Assembly: GCA_964625865.1 (NCBI GenBank)
Contig: CAZVEV010000139.1
Location: 1-15,022, forward strand
Direction of reading: 5' to 3'
From: CAZVEV01 sp964625865
GTDB lineage: Bacteria > Planctomycetota > Phycisphaerae > SM23-33
Length of the DNA stretch: 15,022 nt
Under the pieces are notes generated by a model. It was given only the letters and a program-made list of their open reading frames with translations, did not search any database and was not told the DNA's origin. Positions 4,593 through 13,071 of the stretch are shown here, piece by piece (position 1 is the first letter of the stretch; the number at the start of each line of letters is the position of its first letter). A program made the position numbers and the translations under genes.

Positions 4593-7307
4593 ATGCGTTC
4601 AACGAAATCTCTCGCCCTCGTCGCCGTGCTGGCCCTCGGTATCATCACGGGGGGCTGCGGCCTGTTTTCTCGAAAGACGGACCCGCCCGTTGACACGAGG
4701 TCGTCGGCGAGCATCAAGGCCCCCAAGATCCCGGACGTGGTGGCCCGCAGTGTCCGAGAAGGCGACGTGACGCTGGTGAGGCTGTCCAACGGCATGACGG
4801 TGATCGTCAAGCCGATACGGACGGCGCCCGTGGTCACCGTCAAGTGCTACGTCCGCACCGGCGGGATGTACGAGCAGGAATGGCTCGGCTGCGGGCTCAG
4901 TCATCTGCTCGAGCACCTGGTTGCCGACGACGCCACGCACGCCGGAGCGGCGCCGGCCGAGGGCAAACAGGTGGGCAACCGCGTGTCGCGCATCGGTGGG
5001 CAGGCCAACGCCTACACCACGATGGATCACACGTGCTATTACATCTCCGCCTCAGCGAGTAAGGCAGGCGAGTGCATCGACCTGGTGGCCGACTGGATGG
5101 CCCGGCCGAAGTTCGGCGAGAAGGACTTCGAGCGCGAGCACGGCGTGGTGCAGCGCGAGTTGGAGAAGGGCAAAGACGAGCCGAACCGCCAGGCCGGGCG
5201 GGCGTTCATGACGAACGTCTTTCCGGGCCATCCGGCCGCCGTGCCGGTTATCGGCCTGCCCGAGACGCTTCGTGATGTCACGTGGCAGGACCTGAAGGCC
5301 TATCACGCCAGAGTGTATATCCCGCAGAACATGGTTTTCGTGGTCGTCGGCGACGTGGATGTCGAGACGTCCGTGGCCCGCGTTGGCGAGGCGGTTGCGG
5401 GTTTCGAGCCCGGACGCATGCCTTCTCGCGACCTGCCCGAGGTCCGGACGTTCAGCGGCATTCGGCGCTACACGCAGGCCCAGAAGGGCCTGAAGGACGT
5501 TATCGCCGCCATCAGCTTCCAGTCAATCGATCTGCTGCACGAGGACCTGTACGCCCTGGACGTGCTGGCCTACGTGCTCGGCACGGGGCGGTCCAGCCGC
5601 CTGTATCGCGAGGTCCTCCGCAAGCAGAAGCTGGTCACCAGCGTGATGTGCAGTTCGTGGACGCCCGCGTGGGGCACCGGCGCATTTACCGTCCGGTTCC
5701 GCGCCGAGCCGAAGAACGTCGAGGCCGCCGAGGAGGCGATTCTCGCTGAACTGCTGAAGGTCCTGACCGACGGGGTCAGTGCCGACGAGCTGGCCCGCGC
5801 GAAGCGTCAGAAGGTTGCCGACTGGGTCTACTCGCAGCAGACGGCCGACGACATCGCCTCGACGCTGGCGACCGACTACATGTCCACCGGCGACGTGCTG
5901 TTCTCGAAGAACTACACCACGAGGATCCAGGCAGTGACGGCTGAGCAGGTCAATGCAATGGCGCGGAAGTACTTCACGTTCGACCGGATGGCCCTGACGC
6001 GCCTGGTGCCGAAGCTGGATGACGCCGCGGCCGGCGGGGGCGCCAAGAGCAAGACGCTCGACAAGCAGGTGTTCAAGATACCGGGCGGGCCGACGGTGAT
6101 CCTCCAGCCGGCCGACACGGGAATCGTGTCGATGACGTACGTTGTCAAAGGCGGCGTGCTGGCCGAAACGAAGGCCACCAACGGGCTGGCGGCGCTGACG
6201 ATGGCGCTGTCGACGCGGGGCAGCACGAACTACACGGCCGAGCAGATCGGGGCGTTCTTCGACTCGGCGGGCGGGTCGATTGCGGGCAAGAGCGGGAACA
6301 ACAGCTTCTACTGGCAGGCGACCGTCCTGCACGACAGCTTCGACAAGGCACTGGATATCTTCGCCGAGAGCATCTTCACGCCGAAGTTCGATAAGAAGGA
6401 ACTGGAGATCCTCCGCCCGATGATGCTGGCCGGCATCAAGCAGACCGACGAGCACTGGTTCGGGCAGTTGAACAAGTTCTTCCGGGGCAAGTTCTTCACG
6501 GGGTCGAACTACGGCATGATGACGACAGGGACGGCTGACGTCGTCAGCAAGGCCACCGTTGAACAGTTGCGGAAGTTCCACCTGCATAACATGGTCACCG
6601 CGCGGGGGGCGCTGGCGATTTACGGGCAGTTCGATCCGGCCAAGGTTCGCCGGACGGTCACCAGGCTTTTCGCCGTCCGATCCGGACCCGCCGCGCGGGA
6701 GACCTTCAGCGGCAAGCGCCGCGCAGTAGACGCCAAGGGCGAACTGCACGTGCTGAAGACCGACAAGAAGCAGGCCGCCGTCATGGTCGCTACGCCGGGC
6801 ATGAAGCTGACCAACGAAGACCGCTACGCGATCACCGTGCTGGACACCATCATCAGCGGGTTCCACCTGCCCTCAGGCTGGATGCACGAGGAACTCCGCG
6901 GTAAGCAGTTGGTCTACGTGGTCCACTCGTACAACTGGGCCGGCTTGGCGCCGGGAGCGTTCATGACCTACGCCGCCTGCCAGCCGGACAAGGCCCCCCA
7001 GGTTGTTGACATCATCACCGCCAACCTCCGCAAGGCCGCGACGTACACCCCCTCGCAGGAGGAGATCGACCTTGCGGTCAACACGATCCTCACGGCCGAG
7101 GTCCTCGAGAGCCAGTCGATGAGCGACCTGGCGATGGGCGCGGCGCTGGATGAGCTCTACGGGCTCGGGCACGACCACCGGAAGAAGCTCGAGAAGATCT
7201 ACCGCGCGATCACGCCGGACGACGTGGCCCGCGTGGGCAAGAAGTACCTCAGCGGCGGTTACGTGATCACCGTGACCACGCCGAAGCCCGCACTGTTCGG
7301 GAAGTAG
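4593..7307 (+). CDS. M16 (pitrilysin/MPP-like) zinc metallopeptidase, two-unit lipoprotein
   Basis: This is a 904-residue peptidase of the insulinase family. Residues 1-22 look like a lipoprotein signal: MRSTK, hydrophobic core, then TGGC with Cys22 as the lipidated residue, so the enzyme should be anchored in the envelope. The N-terminal M16 unit (about 60-280) has the inverted zinc motif HLLEH at 104-108 (His104, Glu107 as base, His108), and the distal Glu189 lies in EHGVVQREL. The M16 inactive subdomain follows, with GRSSRLYREVL near 332-342. A second M16 unit begins near 495 and lacks HxxEH at the equivalent place (GLAALTMALSTRG, 531-543), as usual for the non-catalytic half. The full length fits family members that carry both halves on one chain. 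The family cleaves peptides held in a closed chamber; the substrate here is unknown. AGGAG 8 bases upstream supports the ATG. The next gene starts 23 bases after the stop. Confidence 0.93.
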   Translation: MRSTKSLALVAVLALGIITGGCGLFSRKTDPPVDTRSSASIKAPKIPDVVARSVREGDVTLVRLSNGMTVIVKPIRTAPVVTVKCYVRTGGMYEQEWLGCGLSHLLEHLVADDATHAGAAPAEGKQVGNRVSRIGGQANAYTTMDHTCYYISASASKAGECIDLVADWMARPKFGEKDFEREHGVVQRELEKGKDEPNRQAGRAFMTNVFPGHPAAVPVIGLPETLRDVTWQDLKAYHARVYIPQNMVFVVVGDVDVETSVARVGEAVAGFEPGRMPSRDLPEVRTFSGIRRYTQAQKGLKDVIAAISFQSIDLLHEDLYALDVLAYVLGTGRSSRLYREVLRKQKLVTSVMCSSWTPAWGTGAFTVRFRAEPKNVEAAEEAILAELLKVLTDGVSADELARAKRQKVADWVYSQQTADDIASTLATDYMSTGDVLFSKNYTTRIQAVTAEQVNAMARKYFTFDRMALTRLVPKLDDAAAGGGAKSKTLDKQVFKIPGGPTVILQPADTGIVSMTYVVKGGVLAETKATNGLAALTMALSTRGSTNYTAEQIGAFFDSAGGSIAGKSGNNSFYWQATVLHDSFDKALDIFAESIFTPKFDKKELEILRPMMLAGIKQTDEHWFGQLNKFFRGKFFTGSNYGMMTTGTADVVSKATVEQLRKFHLHNMVTARGALAIYGQFDPAKVRRTVTRLFAVRSGPAARETFSGKRRAVDAKGELHVLKTDKKQAAVMVATPGMKLTNEDRYAITVLDTIISGFHLPSGWMHEELRGKQLVYVVHSYNWAGLAPGAFMTYAACQPDKAPQVVDIITANLRKAATYTPSQEEIDLAVNTILTAEVLESQSMSDLAMGAALDELYGLGHDHRKKLEKIYRAITPDDVARVGKKYLSGGYVITVTTPKPALFGK

Positions 7308-7320
7308 CTAAGACCTCCAT

Positions 7321-7326
7321 GGAGAG
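7321..7326 (+). promoter_or_regulatory. Ribosome binding site that decides the FTCD_C start
   Basis: GGAGAG is followed by ACCC and then ATG at 7331. An upstream in-frame ATG at 7319 overlaps this motif and has no Shine-Dalgarno sequence of its own, so translation probably begins at 7331. Confidence 0.6.
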
Positions 7327-7330
7327 ACCC

Positions 7331-7960
7331 ATGACAGAGAGTAACGAGAACCTTCTGGACCTTTCGGTACGACAGTTCGCGGCCGCCGCGGCCGCCAAGA
7401 CGCCCACGCCGGGCGGTGGGTCGGTTGCCGGGGCGGTGGGGGCCCTGGGGGTGGCCCTGGGCGAGATGACGCTGAACTTCACGCGAGGCAAGAAGAAGTT
7501 CGCCGAGCACGCCGAGTATCACGAGCACCTGGCCGGGCGGCTGGAGCACGCGAGGCAGATGTTCCAGGACCTTGTCGCCGACGACGTGCAGGCCTACCAG
7601 TTGTACCAGGCGGCCCAGCGCCAGGACGACGGGCCGGAAAAGGACGAGGCGGTGCAACTGGCTACCGCGGCAGCCATCGACGTGCCCCGCGAGGTGACCA
7701 AGCTGGCCCTGGCGGTCCTGGCGGACCTGAAGGAGTTGGGCGGCAAGTGCAACACGTGGCTGATCACGGACCTGCTGGCGTCGGCGACGCTGCTGGTGGC
7801 CACCGTGCGATTGAGCGACTACAACGTGCGAATCAACGTCCCCAGCGTAGCTGACAAGGCAGCCGCCGCCGAGATCCACCAGTCGTCGGCCAACGACCTG
7901 GCAAGAGCGCAAGCTCTCCTCGAAGAAGTCGAAGCCGCCGCCAAAACGTATCTTCCGTAG
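7331..7960 (+). CDS. Cyclodeaminase/cyclohydrolase family protein (FTCD_C)
   Basis: This is a 209-residue cytoplasmic protein from ATG 7331, or 213 from the less likely ATG 7319. It belongs to the formimidoyltransferase-cyclodeaminase C-terminal family, all-helical proteins that act on one-carbon folates: either deamination of formimino-THF to methenyl-THF or hydrolysis of methenyl-THF (FchA type). The hallmark is the N-terminal glycine motif TPTPGGGSVAG (about 24-34), preceded by a helix LSVRQFAAAAAAK. Later come the helix around DDVQAYQLYQAAQ and the C-terminal LSDYNVRINVPSV segment typical of the family. The length equals that of stand-alone bacterial members. There is no transferase domain and no folD or hutF neighbour, so the exact reaction cannot be fixed. 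The gene sits 23 bases after the M16 gene and 2 bases before the next start, so it is part of the operon. Confidence 0.85.
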   Translation: MTESNENLLDLSVRQFAAAAAAKTPTPGGGSVAGAVGALGVALGEMTLNFTRGKKKFAEHAEYHEHLAGRLEHARQMFQDLVADDVQAYQLYQAAQRQDDGPEKDEAVQLATAAAIDVPREVTKLALAVLADLKELGGKCNTWLITDLLASATLLVATVRLSDYNVRINVPSVADKAAAAEIHQSSANDLARAQALLEEVEAAAKTYLP

Positions 7961-7962
7961 GA

Positions 7963-8469
7963 ATGGCGAAAGAATACAACATTACGAAGACGGCCGGGCG
8001 ATGCGTGGGGTGTGATGCGGAGATTGCGCCGGGGGATGAGCTTGTGGCGGTCGTCAGGGAGGCGGACGAAGAGCTTGTCCGCGAGGACTACTGCGTAGCT
8101 TGCTGGGATGCGGATCCCAAAGACGACTCGCCCGAATTGTTGGGGATCTGGCGCAGCCGCGTGCCGATGCCCAAGGAGAAGAAGAAACTCTTGATCGACG
8201 ATGCGCTGCTGGTCAACTTCTTCCAGCGGCTTGAGGGCACTGACGCCGAAGCGCGGATCAACCTCCGGTATGTGCTGGCCCTCGTGCTCATGCGCAAGCG
8301 GCTGCTCGTCTACGACCGCAGCGAGAAGCGCGAAGACGGAACGGACATCTGGACGATGCACCTCAAGGGCGACGAGACGGCGTACCTGGTCACCGATCCG
8401 CACCTGGACGAAGAGAAGATCGCCGAAGTCAGCAGACATCTCGGCGAGATCATGGAAGGGGAGCTATGA
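7963..8469 (+). CDS. Conserved hypothetical protein with a CxxC...CxxC zinc-ribbon-like N-terminus
   Basis: This 168-residue cytoplasmic protein has no recognised family name. The N-terminus has two Cys pairs, Cys14-x2-Cys17 (CVGC) and Cys44-x2-Cys47 (CVAC), 26 residues apart, consistent with one bound zinc ion in a ribbon or treble-clef-like module. The stretch between them (IAPGDELVAVV) reads as beta strands. The remainder is helical and charged: KEKKKLLIDDALLVNFFQRL (about 71-90), then INLRYVLALVLMRKRLLVYD, then a C-terminal helix HLDEEKIAEVSRHLGEIM. There is no signal peptide. The start codon is only two bases after the previous stop with little room for its own ribosome site, so translation is probably coupled to the FTCD_C gene. 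Its TGA overlaps the next ATG. The role is unknown; a nucleic-acid or protein-binding adaptor is possible but not shown. Confidence 0.8.
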   Translation: MAKEYNITKTAGRCVGCDAEIAPGDELVAVVREADEELVREDYCVACWDADPKDDSPELLGIWRSRVPMPKEKKKLLIDDALLVNFFQRLEGTDAEARINLRYVLALVLMRKRLLVYDRSEKREDGTDIWTMHLKGDETAYLVTDPHLDEEKIAEVSRHLGEIMEGEL

Positions 8470-9437
8470 GCATCCGCGGCGCGGTAGTGGCATGCGTGTC
8501 GGTCCTGGTCTTTGTGGCCGGGCCGGGATGCGGCCTCTGGTGGTGCGGCCCCGAACCGTGTCCATCGGTCGAGACCATCGTTCCGGTTGACAGGATCGTC
8601 AGCGAGTACAACGCCAACGCCTCGCAGGTCGCCCAGGTCTGGGCCAAGGCCAAGATCGAAGTCACCGTGCCGAAACTCGGCATCCCGTTCTCGTGGGGAT
8701 CCACGAGCGCCGAGGCCGACCCCAACGGGCTGCTGATGCTCTTCAAGAACGAAGACGACGTGCTCGGCCCGCACGATTTCGTCCTGATCGGTCGCGAAGT
8801 CGGGGTCGACGTGTTCCGGATCGGCTGTTACGTGGACGACGACATGTACTACTTCTGGTTCGGCATGGGCGAGGAAGCGACGCTGGCCCACGGGCGGATA
8901 TCGCTGGCCGGCGCGCCGGGCGTGCGGGGCCTGCCCATCGACCCGCTGCAGGTGTCCTCGGTGCTCGGCATCTGCGAGTTGCCCGGCGATCTGACCAAGC
9001 CGCCCCTCGTCGCGCAGACGATGAATCTCACGCCGGGCCAGTGTGCCTACGTGCTGACCTACATCGACCGCCAGCCCGTCACCGGCCGCCTGCTGGCCCG
9101 ACGCGAGGTCTACTTCCGCTGGTCGGACACCGAGCCGCGCAGGCCCTTCATGGTCAAGCTGTTCGACAACCACGGCGTGCGCGTGATGACCGCCGAGATG
9201 AAAGACTACGCCCCGGTCAAGCTCAGAGATGACGGCGAGGACGAGGCCACCGGTCCGGTGATGGCGACCGACGTACGGATCACCTGGCCGAACGAGAAGA
9301 CCAGCGTCCACATCGTGCTGGACCGACTGTGCGACTACAAAGGCAAGCGCCTGGGGTGCAAGTTACCTGATGGCCTGGCGGTCAAGAAGGTCATCCAGGT
9401 CGACCGCAATATCCCGACCGGAGCGCCCCGCAAATGA
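8466..9437 (+). CDS. Putative lipoprotein, LolA-like/DUF4292-like architecture
   Basis: This is a 323-residue predicted exported lipoprotein. Residues 1-21 are a signal peptide (MSIRGAVVACVSVLVFVAGPG) with Cys22 as the probable lipidated residue, followed by a Cys/Trp-rich GLWWCGPEPC. The mature part begins with VSEYNANASQVAQVWAKAKIEVTVP (about 45-70) and continues as alternating beta strands (LMLFKNEDDVLG, DFVLIGREVGVDVFRIG, DMYYFWFGMG). This start helix and half-barrel pattern recalls LolA/LolB-type or DUF4292 lipoproteins that bind lipid or lipoprotein, but the similarity is judged by eye only. The C-terminal part (RREVYFRW, MTAEMKDYAPVKL, IVLDRLCDY) continues the beta pattern. The ATG overlaps the preceding stop as ATGA and has GGAAGGGGAG just upstream. 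Its own TGA overlaps the ATG of the RDD gene. Location is inner or outer membrane, facing the periplasm. Confidence 0.8.
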   Translation: MSIRGAVVACVSVLVFVAGPGCGLWWCGPEPCPSVETIVPVDRIVSEYNANASQVAQVWAKAKIEVTVPKLGIPFSWGSTSAEADPNGLLMLFKNEDDVLGPHDFVLIGREVGVDVFRIGCYVDDDMYYFWFGMGEEATLAHGRISLAGAPGVRGLPIDPLQVSSVLGICELPGDLTKPPLVAQTMNLTPGQCAYVLTYIDRQPVTGRLLARREVYFRWSDTEPRRPFMVKLFDNHGVRVMTAEMKDYAPVKLRDDGEDEATGPVMATDVRITWPNEKTSVHIVLDRLCDYKGKRLGCKLPDGLAVKKVIQVDRNIPTGAPRK

Positions 9438-11296
9438 AGAGAGCAAACCCCCTGACGATTCTGCTGTTCGCGTGCGTAATGGTCGGTGCCGCGGTCGCAC
9501 TGGCGGCCGATGCACCGGGCCCCGTCGGCCCGGACGGGACGCTGTTTGCGGGCAACGACCGGGGCCTCTGGATCGCCCGCAACACGCAGACCGAGGGCGA
9601 AGACCGCTTCGGCGTGTTCTCGAAAGAGTCGGGGGACCAGTGGCGCTCGAGTGCCAGGGAATACGGCGACCATATCGCGGCGGCGGCGGCCATTGACGAC
9701 CGGTTGCACGCCGTGACACAACGCGGGCGATACCTCGTGTTCTCTCGCGGGCCGGGCGAGGGCGTCGAGTCGCGTTCGCTCGAGTCCGGACCGCTGGCGG
9801 TGACGACGGCCCCGCTGCCGGGGCCCGGGGGCAAGACAACGCTTCTCGCGGTGGCCGATGCACGTGTCGAGAGCAAGGCGTGCAAGGTGTTCCAGAGATC
9901 CCAGGCGGCCAAGCGAGCCGCCGCGCCGTCCGACGGAGACGAGCCTCCCACGACGCGGCCGGCGGCGGGGGCGGAAAGCAAGCCGGCCTCCCCGGCAAGT
10001 ATCGTAGGCCTGCTGCTCCTGATCTACACCGAAACACCCGATGCCGCCGTCGCGTGGAAGCCGGTGGCCCTGCTGGACGGCGTGATCGTCGTCCCCGGCG
10101 GGCGCGTGCTGGCGGCGACGAACGACGGCAGCGTGTACATCATGGTCGCCAATGCACCGGCCGGGCCTAACCGTCTGCTGGGCTGGGCCAATGACGCATG
10201 GCGCGAGGTGCCGCTAGCCGGTCCGCCGGCCGAGGCGCAAGTGCTGGGCCTGTGCTCGACCGGCGATCGCCTGGTGGCCGTGCTCGCCGAGAAGGCCCCC
10301 GGCGATGAGGACGGACGCCACCTGCGCGTAGCCGTGCTCGACACAGGGGGCGAGGACGAGATCCAGCCAGTGATGGACGGCGAGACGATGCGGCAGTGGT
10401 CGGCCGACGGCCTGCCGACTGTTGCGGCGTTCAACAAGGCCCTGTCGCTGTTCTGGAAGGAAGGGCAGGCGTACAAGCTGGCCCGATACGAGGTGAACGG
10501 CAAGTTTATCGCCGAATCGGACGTCGGGATCCTGCTGGCCGACCAGGACGAGGGGCGCGGCATGAGGCTGTTCCATGACGTCCTGCTGGGCCTGATGATG
10601 GCGATCATCGTCCTGACGTTCCTTCGACGCCCGGGCCGTCCGACGGAACCGTTCATGCTGCCCCCGACGGCCAAACCTGCGCTGATGGCACGCCGAATAA
10701 TGGCAGCCATGCTTGATATGCTCCCGTTCGTCGTTCTGCCCACATGGGTGTTCCTGGGCGGCACGATCAGCGAAATCGTGGCGGATTCGCCCAGTGTCTG
10801 GACGGGCCTCATGAGGGCACACGAGATCCTGTCTGGTGACCCCATACCTGACGCGGTGATCTACTCGGACCTGTTGGCTCTGGGCTTGTACACCCTCTAC
10901 TCGACGTTGATGGAGTGGCGGTTCGGTGCAACGCTTGGCAAGAAACTGCTGAAACTACGCGTTGTCGGGCATGGCGGGGCCAAACCCGCGGCACACGGCG
11001 TCGTGCTGCGAAACCTCGTTCGCGCCCTGCCGCTGTGCTGGCCGATCCTGCTGCCGACCCTGATCCTGTTCCCCCTGCTGAACCGCTATCGCCAGCGCCT
11101 GGGCGACAAGCTGGCGTCTACGGCGGTGATCGACTCACGCGAGCCCTTCGAGCCCCTGACGGCCGCCGACGCTGAGCATGGCGACTCTCGCCTCGGCGCC
11201 TATACCGAACACGCGAGCGAGTCCGATGACGAGACCGCCAGCGACGTGCCGGATTCCTCCGCATCAGATGAGCGTCCCGACGACGAGGCGACCTGA
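9434..11296 (+). CDS. RDD-family membrane protein with large exported N-terminal domain
   Basis: This is a 620-residue protein. Residues 1-25 are a signal peptide or first membrane anchor (MKRANPLTILLFACVMVGAAVALAA). Residues 26-380 form an exported domain of short beta-rich segments (DGTLFAGNDRGLWIAR, DRLHAVTQRGRYLVFSR, GGRVLAATNDGSVYIM, GDRLVAVLAE), possibly a propeller, interrupted by an Ala/Pro/Ser-rich linker at about 158-189. A membrane helix follows at 383-397 (VLLGLMMAIIVLTFL). The RDD domain covers about 416-566: ARRIMAAMLDMLPF with Arg420/Arg421 and Asp428, the motif FGATLGKKLLKLRVV, then RNLVRALPL, a hydrophobic helix and QRLGDKLASTAVI. RDD proteins are integral membrane proteins; some have been linked to ion transport, others have no known role. 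The final 45 residues are strongly acidic. The start overlaps the previous stop as ATGA, with GGAG 10 bases upstream. It is the last gene of the run and is convergent with the next gene, 23 bases away. Confidence 0.85.
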   Translation: MKRANPLTILLFACVMVGAAVALAADAPGPVGPDGTLFAGNDRGLWIARNTQTEGEDRFGVFSKESGDQWRSSAREYGDHIAAAAAIDDRLHAVTQRGRYLVFSRGPGEGVESRSLESGPLAVTTAPLPGPGGKTTLLAVADARVESKACKVFQRSQAAKRAAAPSDGDEPPTTRPAAGAESKPASPASIVGLLLLIYTETPDAAVAWKPVALLDGVIVVPGGRVLAATNDGSVYIMVANAPAGPNRLLGWANDAWREVPLAGPPAEAQVLGLCSTGDRLVAVLAEKAPGDEDGRHLRVAVLDTGGEDEIQPVMDGETMRQWSADGLPTVAAFNKALSLFWKEGQAYKLARYEVNGKFIAESDVGILLADQDEGRGMRLFHDVLLGLMMAIIVLTFLRRPGRPTEPFMLPPTAKPALMARRIMAAMLDMLPFVVLPTWVFLGGTISEIVADSPSVWTGLMRAHEILSGDPIPDAVIYSDLLALGLYTLYSTLMEWRFGATLGKKLLKLRVVGHGGAKPAAHGVVLRNLVRALPLCWPILLPTLILFPLLNRYRQRLGDKLASTAVIDSREPFEPLTAADAEHGDSRLGAYTEHASESDDETASDVPDSSASDERPDDEAT

Positions 11297-11319
11297 GCGG
11301 GCCCCGCCGGCACGACGGC

Positions 11320-13005
11320 CTATCGCAGGTCGCAGCGATACAGGCGGTAGACCTTCCCCCAGGCGTCACCCGGCACGTCGGTCAGGCCCTCGGGAACGGG
11401 CCGATCGGCGGGGCAGATGACGTACCATGTCGTGACATTTGCGAACAACCCCTTCTCCTGCCATGTCTTGGCGAATTGCCTGATCGTCCCGGCGTCGGTC
11501 GTGCCGGCCAGCAGTCGCATCTGGGCGCCCACACGCTCGTGCCACAGCACCAGGGAGTCCGGCGAGAGGTAGTACACGTTCAGCACGTCGTCGCGACTGG
11601 CCGTCACCGCGCGCCGAGAGATCATCCGGAACCTGGCGCTGGTGGCCGGGTCGACGAGATAGATCGTCGGTGCGTCGGGGGGGGTGTCGCGCGCCCACAG
11701 CGCGATGGCGGCCAGTTCCCTGCTGGCGGCGATCCGCTTGTGGTGGCGCTGGACGTTCCTGGGCTTGTTCTCGTCGTCGAGGAACATCGTCGCCGCGTCC
11801 ATGAACTCGTGCCTCGCGATCCGCAGGTTCTCGGACCCGAGGAACCAGGCGACCATCAGCAGGGCGCAGGCGGTGCGGATCAGCCGCCGGTACGTGTGCA
11901 GCATCCGGAACAGGGCGACCAGCGCCTCGGCGAAGAAGATGTAGACCGGGAGCATAGCCGGGGCCGACGCGCGGATCAGGTCGATCATCGGCGGCGGGCC
12001 GGATTGGATCGTACCGATCAGCAGGCACAGGCAGTGAAGGGGCACGGCGAGAATCAGCGGCACGGCGGCCAGGGAGAGCCAGAAGCGAGCATTTCCCACG
12101 CGGTGTCTCGTTGCTCGCAGCAGCAGGACGCCGGCAGGCAGGAGCAGGACGGCCGTCATGAGCGACCAGTTCAGCAGATCCTTGAGCATCGCGCCGTATC
12201 CGACGTGCAGGTTGCCCACGCCCAGCGCGTCGCTCGCCCCCGCGGCCGACATGCCGTTGACTCCCGCGGTCACGGACCCCGCTACGCGCGCGTGATGCAC
12301 CCATACCGGGGCCAGGGTGAGCAGCACACACCCCGCGCACGCGGCGGCCAGACGCACCCGCCGCCGCGTCAACCGCTCCGAGGCCAGGTAGGCCGCCAGC
12401 ATCGCGATCGTCAACGTGACCGCCCCCGGCACGTACGCATTGCCCACCAGTCCCGCCGCCGCGAAGACAAGCACCATGGGCCCGCGGTCGGCCGTCCGCA
12501 AACAGGCCAGGACCAGCCACGGCGCCGCCGCGATGAACAGCCCTTCCCCCGTCGCCGACGTCAGCGACCCGACGCCCCACCATGCATTGCCCAGCGTGTC
12601 GACCACGCGCAAGCTGATCGCGGCTACCACGACGGCCACCGACCAGATGCGACACTGGTGAACCAGCAGGGCGTACATGCCGAACAGGTACACCGCGGCC
12701 AGCACCCCGGCGGCCAGGCCGAAAGCCACGTACGGCCGGCAGCCTGAATCGTCCGTCAGTGCCCCATCGGCGAGCAATCGCTGGACGGGGTTGTCCAGGC
12801 GCCACAGACCGCTGGCGCCGAAGGTAGCATCGCCCTGAAAGGCATCGGGGGTGTGACGCTTGACGCGCGCCGTGACCGCCTGCACCTGCGCCGCGCTCAG
12901 GCGATTGTCCAGGCATGCAAGGACCGTCTGCACGCTCGCCACGACAGCCAGTATCACCGCCGCGGCTAGATGTCTCTGGTGTGGTACAGGTTTCATGTGA
13001 TGCAT
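11320..13005 (-). CDS. Polytopic membrane protein with soluble C-terminal domain, uncharacterised
   Basis: This is a 561-residue protein from ATG 13005, or 558 from ATG 12996. The same frame stays open further upstream, but that part is antisense to tilS and not protein-like, so it is not used. About ten hydrophobic segments are visible, near residues 12-31, 92-115, 121-137, 154-168, 176-209 (probably two), 218-236, 281-297, 308-331, 349-367 and 377-391. A loop at about 32-90 follows the first helix. Residues 392-561 are soluble and begin with basic NVQRHHKRIAASRELAAIALWARDTPPDAPTIYLVDP, then SARFRMISRRAVTASRDD. The multi-helix membrane part plus a domain with a W-A-R-D-T-P-P-D-A segment resembles membrane-bound glycosyltransferase-C-like or DUF6798-type proteins of planctomycetes; this is a guess from architecture and no catalytic motif is identified. 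It is probably monocistronic from its own promoter. Confidence 0.75.
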   Translation of the reverse strand: MHHMKPVPHQRHLAAAVILAVVASVQTVLACLDNRLSAAQVQAVTARVKRHTPDAFQGDATFGASGLWRLDNPVQRLLADGALTDDSGCRPYVAFGLAAGVLAAVYLFGMYALLVHQCRIWSVAVVVAAISLRVVDTLGNAWWGVGSLTSATGEGLFIAAAPWLVLACLRTADRGPMVLVFAAAGLVGNAYVPGAVTLTIAMLAAYLASERLTRRRVRLAAACAGCVLLTLAPVWVHHARVAGSVTAGVNGMSAAGASDALGVGNLHVGYGAMLKDLLNWSLMTAVLLLPAGVLLLRATRHRVGNARFWLSLAAVPLILAVPLHCLCLLIGTIQSGPPPMIDLIRASAPAMLPVYIFFAEALVALFRMLHTYRRLIRTACALLMVAWFLGSENLRIARHEFMDAATMFLDDENKPRNVQRHHKRIAASRELAAIALWARDTPPDAPTIYLVDPATSARFRMISRRAVTASRDDVLNVYYLSPDSLVLWHERVGAQMRLLAGTTDAGTIRQFAKTWQEKGLFANVTTWYVICPADRPVPEGLTDVPGDAWGKVYRLYRCDLR

Positions 13006-13022
13006 TTCCCGGTATCCGGGAA
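13006..13022 (-). promoter_or_regulatory. Perfect stem-loop directly abutting the membrane-protein start codon
   Basis: TTCCCGG and CCGGGAA form a 7-bp perfect stem around a 3-base loop. The stem ends at the base before ATG 13005 and begins at about the predicted transcription start. In RNA it would sequester any ribosome site; as DNA it is an inverted repeat next to the -10 box that could serve as an operator. If translation starts at ATG 12996, the stem is 9 bases away. Confidence 0.5.
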
Positions 13023-13028
13023 CGTGAT

Positions 13029-13058
13029 AGTATAGCCGTGCGCCCAACGTACGGGCAA
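13029..13058 (-). promoter_or_regulatory. Promoter of the membrane-protein gene
   Basis: On the minus strand TTGCCC (13053-13058) is followed after 18 bases by TATACT (13029-13034), a five-of-six match to the -10 consensus. Transcription would begin near 13022, giving a leader of only about 17-26 bases. A weaker plus-strand pair (TTTCCC at 13005-13010, 17 bases, TAGTAT at 13028-13033) could drive tilS from the same 66-base divergent region. Confidence 0.45.
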
Positions 13059-13071
13059 GAGAGTACCTCGC

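Noticed and set aside
5523..6866. A 447-codon minus-strand frame inside the M16 gene
   Set aside because: It lies wholly antisense to a clear M16 peptidase and shows low-complexity composition without motifs.
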